15,107 bases of DNA from Methanosarcinales archaeon (GTDB taxonomy: Archaea > Halobacteriota > Methanosarcinia > Methanotrichales > Methanotrichaceae): positions 1-15,107 of the forward strand of contig JAAEEW010000126.1 in NCBI GenBank assembly GCA_013415595.1, given 5' to 3'. A program made the position numbers and the translations under genes. Numbering within the stretch: position 1 is the first letter of the stretch; each line of letters begins with the position of its first letter. Below, piece after piece: positions 7,071 to 14,229 of this stretch. The notes beneath the pieces were generated by a model. It was not told the origin of the DNA. It saw only the letters and a list, made by a program, of their open reading frames with translations, and searched no databases.

Positions 7071-8493
7071 CCAGCTTCTTCTCGTGGCCTATGTGGCAGT
7101 CATCGTGATTCTTTCTATCAAGCTGCGTCAGGGGACCTTCACCGGCTTTGTCCTCTCCGACAGAAACATCGCCTTTCCCTTCGTGATCGGCATTGCCTAT
7201 ACCGCAGCCTACTTCAGCGCCGCCTCATTTCTGGGGGGCGGGGGCTACGGCCTGGTGGCGGGCCTCCCCTGGGTGGTGTGGGCGACATTCTTCCATGTGG
7301 CCTTCGCCTGTCTGGCCTGGATGATAGCCCCCCGCATCTGGCAGATGGCCAGGCAGTACGACGCCAAGACCATTCCCCAGCTCCTGGAGCGCCGCTACAG
7401 CTCACCGGCCGGGAAGATCATCCTGGCTGTGATCATGCTCATCCTCTACGCCGTCTACCTGGTCCCCATCTTCAAGGGATGTGCCAACCTCTTCTCCGGC
7501 CTGATCGGCATAACCTACGTCCAGGGTCTGATGGTGGCCGTGGCCATAGTGGCCGTCTACTATTCCATAGGCGGACTTCCGGCCATCATCTGGATAGGCT
7601 TCATCCAGGGAGTCCTGATGATCGGAGGGGCCATCCTCCTCTATGCCGGCCTTCTCCAAGCCGGCGGGGGGCTATACGGAATCTGGGAGAACATTCCGGC
7701 AGCTGTGACCAGCATGAGCGGAAATTCGGTGCCGTGGCAAAAGACCTTCGGCCAGGCGTTCTCCATCAGCCTGGGCCTTTTAGCGCTGCCCGACCTTCTC
7801 ATCATGATATTCTCCGCCAGGGACAGGAGAGTGGTGCGCTTCGCCGGCCTCTACGGGCCGCTGTCCATCGCCATTTATGCCTTTTGCATCTTCTCCCTGG
7901 GAATCCTGGCCTATGGAGCCCTGAGCCCTGAGACCCTGCAGCCATTCATCAGCAATCCCGACGGCCTGGTGCCCTTCCTGGCCATAAAGTTGCTGCCGCC
8001 GGGATTCGACGCCCTGATACTCCTTGCCGCCATCTCCGCGGCCATGTCCACCATCTCGGCGATCATTCTGGTGACCACCACCTCTCTCACTGCCGACATC
8101 CTGCGGTACTTCCGCCCCGAGACCTCCGATCAGAGGGTCCTGCTGCTGACCAGGGCAATCGGCCTGATCATCCTGGCCGTGGCGGCCGTCTCAGCGGTCA
8201 ACGTTCCCCAGCAGATAGTGCCCCTGGTATCGGTGAGCATGGGGGTCATCGCCTGCTCGGTCTTCGTGCCCCTCATCTTCGGGCTGTACTGGGATCGTGG
8301 CACCTCCACCGGCTTTGTGGCCAGCCTTCTGGCCTCGTTTGGCTCCGTGGTGCTGTGGCAGTTTTACGGCAATCCCCTCATACACCCCGTCTTCGTCGGG
8401 CTGTTCTGCGGGACCGTGGCCTACCTGGGAGGAAGCCTGGCCACCGCCCAAACGGCAGGCAGGCCCAAGACTGAGAAGTCCAGAGCCGGCTAG
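7063..8493 (+). CDS. Sodium:solute symporter family transporter
   Basis: This is a 476-residue integral membrane protein with about 12-13 hydrophobic segments, the size and layout of the SSS family (PutP, PanF, ActP). N-terminal LLVAYVAVIVILSIKL is the first helix. Segments such as YTAAYFSAASFLGGGGYG, VYYSIGGLPAIIWIGFIQG and LLAAISAAMSTISAIILVTTTSL are typical of the family core and sodium-site helices. GAGGAGGT just before the ATG is a strong ribosome site and lies inside the overlapping micropeptide gene. The substrate cannot be read from sequence; members import acetate, propionate, proline, pantothenate and other acids. Divergence from the iorAB-paaK operon makes an aryl acid or another organic acid worth considering. 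A hairpin with a T run follows the gene. Confidence 0.9.
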   Translation: MLNQLLLVAYVAVIVILSIKLRQGTFTGFVLSDRNIAFPFVIGIAYTAAYFSAASFLGGGGYGLVAGLPWVVWATFFHVAFACLAWMIAPRIWQMARQYDAKTIPQLLERRYSSPAGKIILAVIMLILYAVYLVPIFKGCANLFSGLIGITYVQGLMVAVAIVAVYYSIGGLPAIIWIGFIQGVLMIGGAILLYAGLLQAGGGLYGIWENIPAAVTSMSGNSVPWQKTFGQAFSISLGLLALPDLLIMIFSARDRRVVRFAGLYGPLSIAIYAFCIFSLGILAYGALSPETLQPFISNPDGLVPFLAIKLLPPGFDALILLAAISAAMSTISAIILVTTTSLTADILRYFRPETSDQRVLLLTRAIGLIILAVAAVSAVNVPQQIVPLVSVSMGVIACSVFVPLIFGLYWDRGTSTGFVASLLASFGSVVLWQFYGNPLIHPVFVGLFCGTVAYLGGSLATAQTAGRPKTEKSRAG

Positions 8494-8520
8494 GGCAGAA
8501 TAGACCAGCCTGGCAGGTCT

Positions 8521-8555
8521 GGCCCCCCCGGGTCGGGGGCCCGACTGCTATTTTT
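8521..8555 (+). terminator. Putative terminator after the symporter gene
   Basis: GGCCCCC (8521-8527) pairs perfectly with GGGGGCC (8535-8541) around a seven-base loop. TTTTT at 8551-8555 follows nine bases later. It starts 27 bp behind the symporter stop and lies before the end of the convergent KAP gene. The T run alone could also act as an archaeal termination signal. Confidence 0.55.
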
Positions 8556-8682
8556 GCATGGGGTCACTGGCGGACATGAGGAAGACATGGGAAGGCCACG
8601 GAGTGAGGGTTGCCCTGGACTCAGGAGACGGCTCAATGAATCCTGCTCCGGCAAAATATCGATCCAGTATTCCTGTGGCCGC

Positions 8683-11175
8683 TTACCATAATCCCTTTCC
8701 TGCACCATCAGACAGCCTTATTCCCTCAGGATATTGATGATACTCCCTGTAGAAAAACTGGCGCAGAGCGTCGTCTTTCAGCCAGGACAGCTCTTTTTCA
8801 TCGGTTTTCAGGATTTCCCGGGCATTTTGTTGCCAATCTTGCAGATTGATGGCATTTTCGCCCATCTTTTCCAGCTGCTGCAGCCGGGTTGAGTAGAGAG
8901 GGCCCCTGGAGACCTCGATCGTGCCTTCATGTCGGCCATGCTGGAACCATCGCACCACATCCGGCCATTTCATCATCAGCACCACCCATCTTTGAAGCTG
9001 GTCCAGAGATACCGCATCCAGTTCCCGGGCCAGCCTTGCCCACCTGAGAAAATACTGGAATCGAAAGGCATTTATGAAGCGCTTGATGTCCCGGGGGTTG
9101 TCCGAAAATTCGTATGCCGATTTGCTGATCAGGCCGCAGAGTTCCTCATTTTCGTCGTTGAACGTCTTGATGCCCCGGTCAAGATTCTCCAGAACGACAG
9201 AGGTTCTGAGCTCCTCTCTCAGCTGGAACAGTTGGCCATTCGATATTTGCTTTTGCCCCGCCATGCCAGCAGTCCCGCTCTCCACGCTCTTCAGGTCGTG
9301 TACCTTTGGTAAAATCTCCTTTGCCAGCCGGGATACTTCAGGATCCAGCTCCCGTTTCTTGCTATTACTTAATATTGAATTCATATAACGACCCAGGTCT
9401 GCAGATTCCGCTGGCGGTATGATGAAGGGAAGCTGCACAAACTTGTCCATGAAGCGCCAGCCTATGGGCACAGTGGCATCCAGGGGAAGGTAGGACAGGA
9501 CCTGAGCATGGGCGGATTTCAGGGCTGCAGCCACCATTTCCGTATCCATTCCGATGACGAACATGCATTCTGGAAAATCCCCTGCCAGGAACAGGTTTAT
9601 GCCTTCTATCACGTCTGAGATCTTCTGGGGCAGGCATCTATCCAGATCATCGATGAAAACCACGATTGGTCGGTGTTCTTTTGGAATGCTCTCGAAGACC
9701 AGACGCAGATCTGCTTCAACCTGATGTATGAATCCCAGCTCAGAGCGGTAGTCGGGCATCTGCAAGTACTGGCTCAGGCTTACTGCTGCAGGCTCTCCCT
9801 CCACCATCCTCCTGGCCTCGTCGAACTTGGCCTTGACCGAAAATCCCCCGCCCAGAACGGACAGCATTATGCCCAGTCCTCCGATGCCTTCCATCAGCCC
9901 GGCTGAACTCGACCACTCCTTCAGGGTGATGCCAATAGAGGTCAGCAAAAGAAGGAATGAGCCCACCAGCCAGGGCAGAGAATTTTGCCAGGTGTAGTTC
10001 AATATCCGTTCGTGAACCTGTTGTCGAATTTTGTCTGCATCGATCCGTTTGAGGTTGAGGCGCAGCCAGAAGGTCTCCCGTTCCACCGGGGTCAGTCGTG
10101 CTGACACCTGGTGGATAATGGCATCGGCCAGACCTGCCCACACCTCTCTGGTGCTCTGGTACTTCCAGGCATTGAACCATATCGTCAATTTGTGAGGTTT
10201 TTCCTCATCTGCCGGTGCGATCCTGGCCTGGGGCAGATCCTGAGTTTTTTTGTTGTCCTTCCAGTATTTGATATCCTTCAGGACCTCCCCGATGCTGATG
10301 AAGCCCATGGGGACCGGATCACTCTGCATGATGTCTTGGATGGCTGTTGGGTCCAGGTGTCTTTGAATCATCCTCATCAGTGAGGTCTTGCCCCCGCCCC
10401 AGGGAGCCTGGATGCTAATGGTCAGAGGACAAAGGGTCTCTTTGTGGGTCATGAAACGATAGATGGCGAAGGCGTAGGCCCGGTATCCCAAAGTATCCTC
10501 CAGGGTCCAGCGATCGGTGGCGATATGGGCAGACGGTCCCTGGTCAGAACTTATCATCCGGGGTTCGATCTTGAATTTATTAAGATGTTCCTTCTTCCAG
10601 TGATCAATCTCTTCCGGGTGCATCAGGCTCATTTGAGAAAGGAAGGCATTGGACCAATCAATATCCCTGAAGCCCATTTGATCCAGGTCGAATTTGTGGC
10701 CGGCTGGATCGTAGATATAGGCGGCCATGAGGTGGCGCACATCCAAATCCTCATCCCCATGGCCCCGGAGTCCCTCTGCTATGCCTAGAAGGCTCTGGCT
10801 GGAGCTGCTAAGCCTGATTTGCTCGTTTGAGATATCCTGCAGCCGGGAGTCGTCCTTTACCTTTTTCAGGACATCCCAGCTCACTTTATGCTCTGCCATC
10901 CTCCTGGAAAGATCGACTCTGGCCTCCATCACATAGCTCTGAAACCATTTTGACAGTCGGTCCTGGCTGGAGAGGAAGGCAAACAGCATCGAAGTAAATG
11001 TGAGATCTACGGTGTCCTCATAGAAGCTATTGATGAGCACTGCGTGCTTCAGCAGCAGCTCCAGCTCCGGCGTGTATTTCGTCCTGGTTACCTCTGAAAC
11101 TTCTGAAACCCGAGCCGATGAAATCGAATCCTCGACGGAGGGAGAGTCGTCATATCCTTTCGGCATATCATCCAT
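8683..11175 (-). CDS. KAP-family P-loop NTPase with N-terminal Clp-N-like repeats
   Basis: This is a large membrane-associated ATPase. Numbered from the longest frame (ATG 11265, 860 residues), Walker A is APWGGGKTS (287-295) and Walker B is IVVFIDDLDRC (534-544). Between them are two hydrophobic spans (about 428-446 and 457-475), the insertion that defines KAP NTPases. ISDVIEGINLFL and NPRDIKRFINAFRFQYFLR are also typical. Residues about 64-215 look like two Clp-N-type helical repeats (YTPELELLLKHA..., then SQSLLGIAEGL...VRHLMAAYI). I place the start at ATG 11173-11175 (830 residues) because the DNA upstream contains TATA-like boxes and an inverted repeat, and AGGGGG precedes the ATG. ATG 11166 is also possible. 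The family includes PifA, a phage-exclusion protein of plasmid F, so defence or membrane scaffolding is possible but unproven. It stands alone. Confidence 0.85.
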   Translation of the reverse strand: MDDMPKGYDDSPSVEDSISSARVSEVSEVTRTKYTPELELLLKHAVLINSFYEDTVDLTFTSMLFAFLSSQDRLSKWFQSYVMEARVDLSRRMAEHKVSWDVLKKVKDDSRLQDISNEQIRLSSSSQSLLGIAEGLRGHGDEDLDVRHLMAAYIYDPAGHKFDLDQMGFRDIDWSNAFLSQMSLMHPEEIDHWKKEHLNKFKIEPRMISSDQGPSAHIATDRWTLEDTLGYRAYAFAIYRFMTHKETLCPLTISIQAPWGGGKTSLMRMIQRHLDPTAIQDIMQSDPVPMGFISIGEVLKDIKYWKDNKKTQDLPQARIAPADEEKPHKLTIWFNAWKYQSTREVWAGLADAIIHQVSARLTPVERETFWLRLNLKRIDADKIRQQVHERILNYTWQNSLPWLVGSFLLLLTSIGITLKEWSSSAGLMEGIGGLGIMLSVLGGGFSVKAKFDEARRMVEGEPAAVSLSQYLQMPDYRSELGFIHQVEADLRLVFESIPKEHRPIVVFIDDLDRCLPQKISDVIEGINLFLAGDFPECMFVIGMDTEMVAAALKSAHAQVLSYLPLDATVPIGWRFMDKFVQLPFIIPPAESADLGRYMNSILSNSKKRELDPEVSRLAKEILPKVHDLKSVESGTAGMAGQKQISNGQLFQLREELRTSVVLENLDRGIKTFNDENEELCGLISKSAYEFSDNPRDIKRFINAFRFQYFLRWARLARELDAVSLDQLQRWVVLMMKWPDVVRWFQHGRHEGTIEVSRGPLYSTRLQQLEKMGENAINLQDWQQNAREILKTDEKELSWLKDDALRQFFYREYHQYPEGIRLSDGAGKGLW

Positions 11176-11192
11176 CCCCCTGGGCACATGCA

Positions 11193-11260
11193 AATTTATA
11201 TAGAATCTTATTATAGATTGTAGTGTTCGCCAGGCACTATAGAATGTTCCGAATTCTATA
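11193..11260 (-). promoter_or_regulatory. Promoter and candidate operator of the KAP NTPase gene
   Basis: Read on the minus strand, TATATAAATT (11193-11202) and TCTATAATAAG (about 11208-11218) are TATA-like. TATAGAAT (11238-11245) and ATTCTATA (11253-11260) form a perfect 8-bp inverted repeat around seven bases. A second TATAGAAT lies at 11199-11206 and a near copy, TATAGATT, at 11212-11219. The arrangement resembles a repressor site next to a promoter and would be inside the coding frame if translation started at 11265. Confidence 0.5.
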
Positions 11261-11408
11261 TTCATTCTTCTGTAGCTAAATACTTTCTGCCAGTAAAATG
11301 GACAGACTGACTTCCATGTAGAATGTGAGCAGATATATTTCCGGTTTCAGAGGACCATCCGGAAGCAGTTGCATCAACCTTTTACCTCAGCCGGCCATAT
11401 TCCCGTCC

Positions 11409-12245
11409 ATGGACTACCTATCCAGCGGCTTTTCCAGGGTGGACAGCTCGGAAGATCCTGCTGTCTTTTTGTCCTGTCTTCAGACTCTGTGCTCCCTGCC
11501 TTATTTCCAGAGCTACAAAAAGAAGAGCCTCCAGCTCCTGAATCCGGGGCCGGGGTCCAGAATCCTGGAGATAGGCTCTGGACTGGGGCAGGATGCCGCA
11601 TCCTTGGCCCGGATGGTGGGCCGGTCCGGGATGGTGGCGGCCATAGACTCCAGCAGAAAGATGATAGAAGCGGCAGGCAAAGGCTTCAAAAATGCAGAGT
11701 CCATCCGCTGCTGCCTGGCTGACGCCTGCAACCTTCCCCTCTGCGATGGGGCCTTTGACGGAGCCAGAGCCGACCGGGTATTGCAGCACATACCCGATCC
11801 CGAAAGAGCCTTCTCCGAGATGGTCCGGACGGTCAGGGACAGCGGCCGCCTGGTGGTCTACGAGCCCGACTGGGGGACGTTCATCATCAGCCCCGGCAAA
11901 AAGGAGATTTGCCGCACCATGACCCAGCTCTTTGGTGACACCTTCCCCAGCGGCTGGATCGGCCGCCAGCTTCCAGGCTTATTCCGGGAGGAGGGCCTGA
12001 AAAATATCCGGATCAGGGCGGAGACCTTCCATACCGGTGACCTCCATCTGGCCATCCGGGTCTTCGATCTGGTCAACAACGCCCACCGGGCAGGACAGAT
12101 GGGCCTTGTCTCCCCGGGCCAGGCCGAGGGCAGGCTGGATGAGCTGAGAAGGGCCCATGAGAGGGGCCGCTTTTTCTGTTCGTATACCGGCTTTCTGGTC
12201 TGCGGGGAGAAGCCCGGGAGGCAAACACCTTTCCCGCAGGAATAG
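11409..12245 (+). CDS. Class I SAM-dependent methyltransferase
   Basis: This cytosolic methyltransferase of 278 residues has an unknown substrate. The SAM-binding motif I is RILEIGSGLGQD (about 51-62), followed by VAAIDSSRKMIEAA (motif II). The stretch CLADACNLPLCDGAFDGARA with RVLQHIPDPERAFSEMVRTVRDSGRLVVYEPDW is the Methyltransf_11/UbiE-like pattern. The C-terminal part, about 90 residues, has no motif I recognise. The frame can begin earlier at GTG 11325, adding 28 residues (MSRYISGFRGPSGSS...) with no homology-like character. I prefer ATG 11409, where MDYLSSGFSRVDSSEDP resembles the start of related archaeal proteins. Neither start has a clear ribosome site. It is divergent from the KAP gene and is followed by a hairpin. 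Confidence 0.78.
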   Translation: MDYLSSGFSRVDSSEDPAVFLSCLQTLCSLPYFQSYKKKSLQLLNPGPGSRILEIGSGLGQDAASLARMVGRSGMVAAIDSSRKMIEAAGKGFKNAESIRCCLADACNLPLCDGAFDGARADRVLQHIPDPERAFSEMVRTVRDSGRLVVYEPDWGTFIISPGKKEICRTMTQLFGDTFPSGWIGRQLPGLFREEGLKNIRIRAETFHTGDLHLAIRVFDLVNNAHRAGQMGLVSPGQAEGRLDELRRAHERGRFFCSYTGFLVCGEKPGRQTPFPQE

Positions 12246-12258
12246 CAGGATGATAGCG

Positions 12259-12279
12259 GTTTATGACGGCGTCGTAAAC
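12259..12279 (+). terminator. Hairpin behind the methyltransferase gene
   Basis: GTTTATGAC (12259-12267) and GTCGTAAAC (12271-12279) form a nine-pair stem with one U-G pair and a three-base loop, 14 bp after the stop codon. There is no T run behind it, so its termination role is uncertain. Confidence 0.4.
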
Positions 12280-12283
12280 CTGA

Positions 12284-12366
12284 TGATGTCATGGCCGGTT
12301 GGTGTCATGGTCATGATGAGGTCATGGGACTTATGGTGTCATGGCCCGATGATGTCCCGGCCCTTG
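12284..12366 (+). repeat. Five-unit tandem repeat of 16-17 bp
   Basis: Units start at 12284, 12300, 12317, 12334 and 12350, a 16/17/17/16 period. The core is TGRKGTCATGG: TGATGTCATGG, TGGTGTCATGG, TGAGGTCATGG, TGGTGTCATGG and a degenerate TGATGTCCCGG. Spacers between cores differ in sequence. The period is not a multiple of three, so it is not a protein repeat. Confidence 0.8.
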
Positions 12367-12555
12367 CCCATTTGCTGATGGCCACGGTGCCTTGTTCCCG
12401 ACGGCGTCCCGGCCCGGCAGGTCAGAGCATGCTCTCTTCCTCAAACGCCCCTGCCGCCCGGGAGAGCCCCCATCTATTCCAAATTGCTGACCTCATATCT
12501 AATCATAAAAGCTCCGCCCAATTCTGATTTTTACAGCTATCTTCTCAAATAATTC

Positions 12556-12589
12556 CATATAATCCTCCGGCCATGCCATGGCGCGGAGG
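12556..12589 (+). promoter_or_regulatory. Putative nif promoter with inverted repeat
   Basis: CATATAAT (12556-12563) is a TATA-like box. Directly behind it CCTCCGGCCATG (12564-12575) is mirrored by CATGGC-G-CGGAGG (12577-12589), a 12-bp inverted repeat with one unpaired base and a one-base centre. A transcript starting about 26 bp after the TATA centre would begin near 12585, so the repeat lies over the space a repressor would block. This leaves a leader of about 160 bases before nifH. Confidence 0.5.
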
Positions 12590-12688
12590 TGCAACAGGAC
12601 CAGGACGGAGCAAGATTTTTCAAAAGTCCTTTCAGGCGCCGGACGCCCAACCGTCCAGCACCTGGATCGAATAGAATCGAGAGAATGA

Positions 12689-12706
12689 GATCCTTCGAGA
12701 AGGATC
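12689..12706 (+). promoter_or_regulatory. 18-bp perfect palindrome in the nifH leader
   Basis: GATCCTTCGAGAAGGATC is fully self-complementary on its arms. In RNA it would form a seven-pair stem with a CGAG loop, ending 39 bases before the nifH ATG. It could be a protein site on DNA or a leader hairpin that protects or controls the nif message. Confidence 0.5.
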
Positions 12707-12745
12707 GACCTGAAGGAAGTCTAACATCAACATAGTCAGGTTAGG

Positions 12746-13561
12746 ATGAGGCAAATTGCAATTTACGGCAAGGGCGGCATTGGAAAGTCGACCACTACCC
12801 AGAATCTGACGGCAGCTCTCTCCACCATGAACAAGAAGATCATGCAGATCGGCTGCGATCCCAAGGCCGATTCGGTCAAGATGCTCATGAACGGTAGAAG
12901 ACAGCCTACGGTCCTGGACACCCTGCGAAAAGACGGAGACGTGAAGCTGGAAGACGTGATGAAGACAGGCTTTGGAGGCATTCGCTGCGTCGAATCCGGA
13001 GGCCCGGAGCCGGGAGTAGGCTGCGCCGGCCGGGGGATCATCACCTCCATCGGCCTGCTGGAGAACCTGGGGGCCTACACCGACGACCTGGACTACGTCT
13101 TCTACGACGTCCTGGGAGACGTGGTGTGCGGCGGCTTCGCCATGCCCATCAGAGAGGGGAAGGCACAGGAGATCTACATCGTGGCCTCCGGGGAGATGAT
13201 GGCCCTCTACGCAGCCAACAACATCTGCCGGGGCATTCAGAAGTTCGCCGAGTCCGGCGGCACCCGCCTGGGAGGAATCATCTGCAACTCCCGCCGGGTG
13301 GACCGGGAGGAAGATCTGGTATCAGCCTTTGCCGAGAAGATCGGCAGCCAGATGATCAAGTTCGTCCCCCGGGACAATATCGTGCACCAGGCGGAGATCC
13401 ACAAACAGACGGTGATTCAGTACGCTCCGGACTCCGACCAGGCCAAAGCATACCTGGCTCTGGCTAAAGCCGTGGACGAAAACGAGATGTTCGTCATCCC
13501 GAGACCCATGGAGTACGAAGAGCTGGAGCAGGTCATGATGGAGTGGGGGGTTGTGGAATGA
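12746..13561 (+). CDS. nifH: Nitrogenase iron protein (dinitrogenase reductase)
   Basis: NifH is a dimeric ATPase that passes electrons to the MoFe-protein. The 271-residue protein has the P-loop GKGGIGKSTTT (8-18), the two cysteines that hold the shared [4Fe-4S] cluster, Cys93 in GVGCAGRG and Cys128 in DVVCGGFAMP, and Arg96, which corresponds to the ADP-ribosylated arginine of bacterial NifH. GCDPKADS (36-43) is the usual phosphate-sensing segment. The start is fixed by a TAA in frame 21 bases upstream; the ribosome site AGGTTAGG is weak. First gene of the operon. The nifI1/nifI2 pair behind it marks a true nitrogenase and not a methanogen nflH paralogue. The gene is intact. Confidence 0.96.
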   Translation: MRQIAIYGKGGIGKSTTTQNLTAALSTMNKKIMQIGCDPKADSVKMLMNGRRQPTVLDTLRKDGDVKLEDVMKTGFGGIRCVESGGPEPGVGCAGRGIITSIGLLENLGAYTDDLDYVFYDVLGDVVCGGFAMPIREGKAQEIYIVASGEMMALYAANNICRGIQKFAESGGTRLGGIICNSRRVDREEDLVSAFAEKIGSQMIKFVPRDNIVHQAEIHKQTVIQYAPDSDQAKAYLALAKAVDENEMFVIPRPMEYEELEQVMMEWGVVE

Positions 13562-13875
13562 AGATGATAAGAGCCATCATTCGACCGGAGAGGGCAGACA
13601 CGGTGGCCGACAGCCTGTCAGAGGGCGGCTTTTTCGCCCTGACCAGGCTGGACGTCTTTGGCCGCGGCAAACAGATGGGCATCAAAGTGGGAAACGTGGT
13701 CTACGACTCCCTTCCCAAGACCGAGCTGATGATGGTGGTGGAGGACGACCTGCTTGAGAAGGCGGTCTCCATCATCCAGGAGAGCGCCAGGACCGGAAAT
13801 ATCGGAGACGGCAAGATCTTCGTCACCCCGGTGGAAGAGAGCTACACCATCCGCACCGGAGAGCGAGGCCTGTAG
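13558..13875 (+). CDS. nifI1: Nitrogenase PII-like regulator NifI1
   Basis: This 105-residue PII-family protein begins MKMIRAIIRPERAD. PII signatures are visible: DVFGRGKQMGIKVG (about 34-47), with the T-loop region following, and the C-terminal RTGNIGDGKIFVTPVEESYTIRTGE. A start at 13543 would add five residues. I choose ATG 13558-13560 because it overlaps the nifH stop as ATGA and gives the family N-terminus. In Methanococcus, NifI1 and NifI2 together bind and inhibit the MoFe-protein when ammonia appears, and 2-oxoglutarate relieves this. It lies between nifH and nifI2 as expected. Confidence 0.93.
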   Translation: MKMIRAIIRPERADTVADSLSEGGFFALTRLDVFGRGKQMGIKVGNVVYDSLPKTELMMVVEDDLLEKAVSIIQESARTGNIGDGKIFVTPVEESYTIRTGERGL

Positions 13876-14229
13876 ATGAAAGAAGTCCTGGCCATACTGC
13901 AGATGAACAAGATGGAGGAGACCAAGAACGCCCTCCAGGTCATCGGAGTCCCGTCCTTTACCGCCTACAAGGTTGCCGGCCGGGGCAAGCAAAAGGGCCT
14001 GCAGGTGGCATATCCCACGCCCCTGGAGGCCGGCGGACGAAAGATGAGCTACATTCCCCAGAGGATGATCTCGGTGGTGGTGGAGGACGAGTTTGTCCCG
14101 GCAGTGGTGGCCGTCATCACCAGGATCAACCGCACCGGCAACTTCGGCGACGGCAGAATATTCGTCTGCCCGGTGGAAGAGGCCATCCGAATCAGAACGG
14201 GAGAGCACGGAGTGGAGGCAGTATCATGA
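13876..14229 (+). CDS. nifI2: Nitrogenase PII-like regulator NifI2
   Basis: This 117-residue partner of NifI1 starts immediately after the nifI1 stop (TAG-ATG, no gap). It carries KVAGRGKQKGLQVAYPTP (about 32-49), a longer T-loop than NifI1 with the characteristic MSYIPQRMISVVVED (about 57-71), and the C-terminal NRTGNFGDGRIFVCPVEEAIRIRTGE. The long T-loop with IPQRM is typical of NifI2, the subunit that senses 2-oxoglutarate and ATP. Its stop overlaps the nifD start (ATGA, 14226-14229), indicating coupled translation. Confidence 0.93.
   Translation: MKEVLAILQMNKMEETKNALQVIGVPSFTAYKVAGRGKQKGLQVAYPTPLEAGGRKMSYIPQRMISVVVEDEFVPAVVAVITRINRTGNFGDGRIFVCPVEEAIRIRTGEHGVEAVS

Larger units (their letters stand above)
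12246..12745. other. 500-bp non-coding leader region between the methyltransferase and nifH
   Basis: No gene is supported here. The region holds, in order, a hairpin (12259-12279), a 16-17 bp tandem repeat (12284-12366), a TATA-like box with a long inverted repeat (12556-12589) and an 18-bp palindrome (12689-12706), each listed separately. A GGAA-N6-TTCC type site, known for the nitrogen repressor NrpR of methanogens, was looked for and not seen. Confidence 0.6.

Noticed and set aside
12284..12366. The tandem repeat as a CRISPR array
   Set aside because: Units are too short (16-17 bp), spacers are 5-6 bp, and no cas gene is present.
12367..12745. Search for an NrpR-type GGAA-N6-TTCC operator before nifH
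   Set aside because: GGAA and TTCC occur singly but never in the required order and spacing.
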